64,000 bases of DNA, taken from positions 32,412 to 96,411 of the forward strand of contig CAYJKL010000001.1 in the NCBI GenBank assembly GCA_964370755.1. Direction: 5' to 3'. Positions 60,152-64,000 of the stretch are shown here, piece by piece (the stretch's first letter is position 1; each line of letters opens with the position of its first letter). Source of the stretch: CAKOSP01 sp964370755 (GTDB taxonomy: Bacteria; Bacillota_I; Bacilli_A; RF39; UBA660). A program made the translations under genes and the position numbers. The notes under the pieces are model-generated. The model was not told the origin of the DNA. It saw only the letters and a list, made by a program, of their open reading frames with translations, and made no database searches.

Positions 60152-60949
60152 ATGAGTTTATTTGATTATGCATATTATGATAGTGCTAAAGTGCACAAAC
60201 TACTTGGGGAATACTTAAGTGGTAGTAGGGTTGAATATGATGGTAAAGTTATTAGCTACTGGGAAATGCTTGCTAGAATAGATAGTATTCTTATTGGTAT
60301 AAAGCTTCCTACTAAATTAGATAAAGTTGATAGGATGTTTAAGAGAAATTATGATTCTACAGAAATAAATTGTAATAGAAATTTTATTTCAGACTTTACT
60401 AAGAATGAATCTAGCCTTGGTTATTCTTTTGAATTTACCAAGAGGGAAAAATTAATTTTTAAAAAGAAAGTATTATCAAGTATTAGGTACGAAATGTTAC
60501 ATAGTAGTAGCGAGGTTGAACTCGTGAGTAAACCGTTTAATGTAAATGGCGAAGATATGTATCGTGAACTTAGTTTGCAAGATATGGATTGTTTAATAGC
60601 TGCATTTGAAAGTTTAAAAAAATATTACGAAATATTTGGTATGTCTCATGGAGGTCGTACTAGTATGTGTATTTCTGGTACGGATATAATGGTTAATTCT
60701 TGTTTCAATTCTATGATGTCTAGAGTAAAAGTTTCTCATAATATTCCTGTATCTTGCAATAAAACAGTTGGAGTTAGATATGGTTTTTTTGAAACTGAAA
60801 ATATACATGAAAAAGTATATAGTCCATTTTATAATTTTTTTAATGCTAATATGAATTTTATTTTTGATAGAATACCTGTTGAAATAGATAGTTTACCAGA
60901 AGCATATCAGAGAGCAATAAAATTTAATAATACTAAAAATGATCATTAA
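60152..60949 (+). CDS. Hypothetical protein, 265 residues
   Basis: No family recognised. Basic N-terminal half, predicted soluble, Cys and Met rich around residues 165-215 (HGGRTSMCISGTDIMVNSCF). Own promoter and terminator. It lies between a small unknown cluster and the S10 operon. It may be lineage-specific. Confidence 0.68.
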   Translation: MSLFDYAYYDSAKVHKLLGEYLSGSRVEYDGKVISYWEMLARIDSILIGIKLPTKLDKVDRMFKRNYDSTEINCNRNFISDFTKNESSLGYSFEFTKREKLIFKKKVLSSIRYEMLHSSSEVELVSKPFNVNGEDMYRELSLQDMDCLIAAFESLKKYYEIFGMSHGGRTSMCISGTDIMVNSCFNSMMSRVKVSHNIPVSCNKTVGVRYGFFETENIHEKVYSPFYNFFNANMNFIFDRIPVEIDSLPEAYQRAIKFNNTKNDH

Positions 60950-60965
60950 AAAATGGTCTTTTTTT
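60941..60965 (+). terminator. Intrinsic terminator with the 60152-gene stop in its loop
   Basis: GATCAT (60941-60946) pairs with ATGGTC (60953-60958, one G-T) around TAAAAA, which begins with the TAA stop; seven T follow. Confidence 0.82.
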
Positions 60966-61072
60966 ATTTAAATTAATAAATTTTATTAGATATATTGTTA
61001 TTATTTTTTGAAATATTATATATCTTAGTTTATTATGGATTAAAAATTTTTTTGAAAATTTGCGATTTTCCC

Positions 61073-61101
61073 TTGTATTTATGGGAAAAGTTTGTTATAA
61101 T
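61073..61101 (+). promoter_or_regulatory. Promoter of the S10 ribosomal operon
   Basis: TTGTAT and TATAAT, 17 bp apart, with an extended TGT before the -10. The leader is about 130 bases long. Confidence 0.78.
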
Positions 61102-61110
61102 TTTGAATGT

Positions 61111-61236
61111 ATGACTGGCGAGAATGTGCGAGGTTGCCGATACACTAGGTTAAGTTGTTAAATGAAATTTAGTGATAACGGGTTAATTCGTATCTAGCAA
61201 GTCTATAAAATATATAGGCGAAGGGAGGACATATAA
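61111..61236 (+). promoter_or_regulatory. Structured leader of the S10 operon
   Basis: GC-richer than its surroundings. TTGC (61134) and GATAC (61139) pair with GCAA (61197) and GTATC (61190), and GGTTAA pairs with TTAATT inside, giving a branched hairpin. It ends near GAAGGGAGG of rpsJ. It may allow feedback by a ribosomal protein such as L4; the ligand is inference. Confidence 0.55.
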
Positions 61237-61545
61237 ATGTCTAAAGGAAAAGTTAGAATAGTTTTAAAAGCATTTGATCATAGATTACTTGATGTAGCTG
61301 CTGGTAAAATTATCGAAACTGTAAAAAGAACTGGTGGTGCAATATCTGGACCAGTACCTCTACCTACAGAGATTGAAAAAGTAACTGTACTTAGAGCTGT
61401 GCACAAATATAAAGATGCTAGGGAACAATTTGAGAAAAGAACTCATAAGAGACTTATCGATATAAAAGAACCAAGCAAAGACACAATCGATGCACTTACA
61501 CACTTAGATTTACCAAGTGGTGTAGACATCAACATTAAATTATAA
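61237..61545 (+). CDS. rpsJ: 30S ribosomal protein S10
   Basis: A 102-residue S10: RIVLKAFDHRLLDVAAGKI, GPVPLPTEIEKVTVLRAVHK and LPSGVDINIKL. It is also the NusE transcription factor. First gene of the S10 operon, after GAAGGGAGG. Confidence 0.98.
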   Translation: MSKGKVRIVLKAFDHRLLDVAAGKIIETVKRTGGAISGPVPLPTEIEKVTVLRAVHKYKDAREQFEKRTHKRLIDIKEPSKDTIDALTHLDLPSGVDINIKL

Positions 61546-61562
61546 GAAAAGGAGAAGTTAAG

Positions 61563-62348
61563 ATGAAAGGAATCTTAGGACGCAAAGCTGGTATGACTCA
61601 AGTTTTCACTAAAGATGGGAAATTAATTCCTGTTACTGTAGTTGAAATTGAGCCAAACGTAGTAATGCAAGTTAAAAGTGTTGAAACCGATGGATATAAT
61701 TCTATTAAATTAGGTACTTTTGACAAAAAAGAAAAAAGAGCTAGCAAACCAGAAATGGGAAATGCTAAAAAAGCTAACACAAATCCTAAGCGCTACGTTA
61801 AAGAAATAAGAAACTATGAAGGTTCTTATAATTTAGGAGATGTTATTAGTGCTGATGTATTTGCTGTTGGAGACGTAGTAGACGCAACTGGAACAAGTAA
61901 AGGTAAAGGTTTCCAAGGGGTTATCAAACGTCATAATCAATCAAGAGGACCAATGACTCATGGATCACATTTCCATAGAGCTCCAGGTTCAATGGGTACA
62001 ATGTTATACATGAGAGTACCAAAAGGTAAGAAATTACCAGGTCACATGGGTGACCAAACTGTTACTGTTCAAAATCTTGAAATAGTAGAAGTAAATGCAA
62101 CTGAAAATTATATTTTAGTTTCAGGAAATATTCCAGGACCTAAAAATTCATTTGTATTAATTAGAAGTGCCGTAAAAAACAATCGTAAACCAAATCCAAA
62201 GGATGTTATTATAGTTGAAGAAACTGTAATAGATGCTGTGGAAGAAGTTGCTGCTGAAGAAGTAGTTACTGAAGTTGAAAATACTGAAGTAGTTACTGAA
62301 ACTGTTGAAGCTGTTGAAGCTGAAGTAGAAGCAGAAGAAAGCAAATAG
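61563..62348 (+). CDS. rplC: 50S ribosomal protein L3 with acidic tail
   Basis: L3 core: GILGRKAGMTQVFTKDGKLI, GKGFQGVIKRHNQSRGPMTHG and the A-site loop region, normal up to about residue 215. A tail of about 45 residues, rich in Glu, Val, Ala and Thr, follows (such as EEVAAEEVVTEVEN), which L3 of Bacillus lacks. The total is 261 residues against about 209. The tail probably stays on the ribosome surface. Confidence 0.96.
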   Translation: MKGILGRKAGMTQVFTKDGKLIPVTVVEIEPNVVMQVKSVETDGYNSIKLGTFDKKEKRASKPEMGNAKKANTNPKRYVKEIRNYEGSYNLGDVISADVFAVGDVVDATGTSKGKGFQGVIKRHNQSRGPMTHGSHFHRAPGSMGTMLYMRVPKGKKLPGHMGDQTVTVQNLEIVEVNATENYILVSGNIPGPKNSFVLIRSAVKNNRKPNPKDVIIVEETVIDAVEEVAAEEVVTEVENTEVVTETVEAVEAEVEAEESK

Positions 62349-62368
62349 AAGGCTAGAAAGGAATTAAT

Positions 62369-62992
62369 ATGACAAAAATAAGTGTTAAAAACCTTAAAGG
62401 TGAAAAAGTTAAAGATTTAACTTTAAATGATTCTATTTGGAATATAGAAGTAAATGATGATTGTTTAAAAAAGGCTATTAAATTACAACTTGATTCTACT
62501 CGTCAAGGAACTAGAAAAACTAAGAGTAGAGCAGAAGTTTCTGGAGGGGGAAGAAAACCTTGGAAACAAAAAGGAACTGGTAGAGCTCGTCAAGGGTCAA
62601 TCAGATCTGTTCAATGGAGAGGCGGAGGTATCGCTTTTGGAGTTCATCCATCAGACTTTACTTTCAAAATCAACAGAAAAGAAAGAAGACTTGCTTTAAA
62701 AAGTGCTTTAACTTATAAAGCAAAAGATAAAGAATTATTAGTTTTAGATAATGCTAATTTAGAAACTTCTAAAACTAAAGATTTTATAAAAGTATTAAAT
62801 GATTTAAAACTTGAAAACAAAATATTATTTGTTTTAGGTGAAGATTCAGAAAATTTATACTTAGCTGGTAGAAACTTATCTAATGTTGGATATGTTCTTG
62901 CTAACGAAATTAATTGTCGTGATTTAGTTAATGCAAATGTTGTAGTAATGGATGAAGCGGCTGTTAAAGAAATTGAGGAGGCGCTTAAATAA
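62369..62992 (+). CDS. rplD: 50S ribosomal protein L4
   Basis: A 207-residue L4 with the exit-tunnel loop (RAEVSGGGRKPWKQKGTGRAR, about 48-68) and FGVHPSDFTFKINRKERRLA. It binds 23S rRNA, and in some bacteria represses its own operon. One-base overlap with rplW. Confidence 0.97.
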   Translation: MTKISVKNLKGEKVKDLTLNDSIWNIEVNDDCLKKAIKLQLDSTRQGTRKTKSRAEVSGGGRKPWKQKGTGRARQGSIRSVQWRGGGIAFGVHPSDFTFKINRKERRLALKSALTYKAKDKELLVLDNANLETSKTKDFIKVLNDLKLENKILFVLGEDSENLYLAGRNLSNVGYVLANEINCRDLVNANVVVMDEAAVKEIEEALK

Positions 62993-63267
62993 TGAAACAT
63001 TATAGTGATATTATATTTGCACCTGTGATTACTGAAAAATCTATGGAACAAAGAGAAGCTGGAGTTTATGTGTTTAAAGCTAACAAAAAAGCTACAAAAC
63101 CACAAATAGCTAAAGCTATCGAAGATGCTTTTGGAGTAACTGTAAAAAGTGTTAACACTTCTATTACTAAATCTAAAAGAAAAAGAGTAGGAAAATACGC
63201 TGGAGAGACTAAAACATATAAAAAAGCTTATATTACGCTTGTTGATGGTCAATCTATCGAATTATAG
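62992..63267 (+). CDS. rplW: 50S ribosomal protein L23
   Basis: A 91-residue L23: IIFAPVITEKSMEQREAGVY and AIEDAFGVTVKSVNT. It lies at the exit tunnel and docks trigger factor and SRP. GAGGAGG lies inside the rplD end. Confidence 0.97.
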   Translation: MKHYSDIIFAPVITEKSMEQREAGVYVFKANKKATKPQIAKAIEDAFGVTVKSVNTSITKSKRKRVGKYAGETKTYKKAYITLVDGQSIEL

Positions 63268-63285
63268 TAGGGAGGATAAAAGTAT

Positions 63286-64000
63286 ATGGCAATTAAGAAA
63301 TATAAACCGGTGACACCTGGTCGCCGTGGAATGACAACACTTGCAAATGATGAAATTACTGCAAGTACACCTACTAAATCTCTTACTATTAAAAAAAGTA
63401 AAACAGGTGGTAGAAATAATCAAGGTAAAATGACTGTTCGTCACATTGGTGGTGGAGCAAAACAAAAATACCGTTTAATTGATTTTAAAAGAAATAAAGA
63501 TGGAATTACTGGTAGAGTAGCTACTATTGAATATGATCCAAACAGAAATGCTAATATAGCTTTAATTAACTATAAAGATGGTGAAAAAAGATATATAATT
63601 GCACCTGCTGGTCTTAAAGTAGATATGATAATTGAAAGTGGAGTAGAAGCTGACATTAAAGTTGGTAATGCACTTCCTCTTGAAAATATTCCAGTTGGTA
63701 CACAAGTTCATTGTTTAGAACTTAAACCAGGAAAAGGTGCTGAACTAGCAAGAAGTGCTGGAGCATCTGCTCAAATTTTAGGTAGAGATGGAAAATATGT
63801 TATTGTTCGTCTTCAATCTGGAGAAATGAGAAAAATACTAGGAACTTGTAGAGCTACAGTTGGTACAGTTGGTAATGAAGATTATAACTTAGTTAACTTT
63901 GGTAAAGCAGGTAGAACTAGACATATGGGTGTTAGACCTACTAATAGAGGATCAGTAATGAACCCTAATGACCATCCACATGGTGGTGGTGAAGGTAGAG
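63286..64000 (+). CDS. rplB: 50S ribosomal protein L2, partial (3' end cut by window)
   Basis: ATG 63286 after GGGAGG opens AIKKYKPVTPGRRGMTTLAN, then GGGAKQKYRLIDFKRNKDG and, at the edge, GSVMNPNDHPHGGGEGR, the conserved L2 loop with the peptidyl-transferase-near His. About 238 of roughly 275 residues are present. The reading frame is open to the window end. Confidence 0.97.
   Translation, partial: MAIKKYKPVTPGRRGMTTLANDEITASTPTKSLTIKKSKTGGRNNQGKMTVRHIGGGAKQKYRLIDFKRNKDGITGRVATIEYDPNRNANIALINYKDGEKRYIIAPAGLKVDMIIESGVEADIKVGNALPLENIPVGTQVHCLELKPGKGAELARSAGASAQILGRDGKYVIVRLQSGEMRKILGTCRATVGTVGNEDYNLVNFGKAGRTRHMGVRPTNRGSVMNPNDHPHGGGEGR

Noticed and set aside
1..64000. Genetic code 4 (TGA as Trp), given the AT-rich mollicute-like composition
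   Set aside because: comK, tpiA and pgk end in TGA at sensible places and conserved Trp residues use TGG.

Overview
The window is AT-rich and carries the chromosomal replication origin of an endospore-forming, low-GC Bacillota. Evidence for the lineage: the dnaA-dnaN-recF-gyrB-gyrA block; leftward genes matching the Bacillus order rpmH-rnpA-yidC-jag-mnmE-mnmG-rsmG-noc; the delta subunit RpoE, a ComK-family protein and Noc (all typical of class Bacilli); and many sporulation genes (spoIIR, bofA, spoVT, yabG, spoVG, yabP, yabQ, spo0A). TGA is a stop and Trp is TGG, so this is not a code-4 mollicute. I infer an uncultured or gut-type lineage of Bacilli, but the sequence does not name the species.

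Layout. Positions 1-17270 form the left replichore; nearly all genes are on the minus strand, pointing away from the origin: mntP (cut), spoIIR, prmC, prfA, rpoE, a DUF1934-like gene, an RluA-type pseudouridine synthase, a plus-strand class A PBP, noc, rsmG, mnmG, a BI-1 protein, an AIM24-type protein, mnmE, jag, yidC, rnpA, rpmH, then an accessory trio (esterase, flavodoxin-ferredoxin, VOC protein). The origin is bipartite, 17271-17673 and 19021-19133 around dnaA. The right replichore runs on the plus strand: dnaN, comK, recF, gyrB, gyrA; a 1.4-kb non-coding array (26378-27766); SRP RNA, tadA, dnaX, ebfC, recR, bofA, holB, ricT, trmN6-like, pth, mfd, spoVT; a T-box leader with dut-metG-tatD; a yabE-like gene, rsmA, yabG, veg, spoVG, yabP, yabQ, divIC; minus-strand clpP; a nucleoside kinase with gapA-pgk-tpiA; a WG-repeat gene, spo0A, gpmI, a metal exporter and several lineage-specific genes; and the start of the S10 ribosomal operon.

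Most striking region. The gap between gyrA and the SRP RNA holds two adjacent arrays: three perfect Noc-type palindromes plus two degenerate ones, most preceded by a second conserved 10-mer; and seven identical perfect parS palindromes about 100-140 bp apart, interleaved with eight same-orientation DnaA-box-like 9-mers. The ParB-family gene beside rsmG has Noc-type specificity residues and no membrane-targeting N-terminus; no parA/parB pair is in the window. Spo0A boxes lie both in oriC and upstream of spo0A. Together these link initiation, segregation, division-site control and sporulation entry in one locus.

A second recurrent feature is that intrinsic terminator hairpins are fused to stop codons in at least thirteen genes. 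A 23-codon ORF with its own promoter, strong ribosome binding site and terminator (59277-59348) is the best candidate for an undescribed small gene. No tRNA, rRNA, insertion sequence, prophage or CRISPR array was seen.
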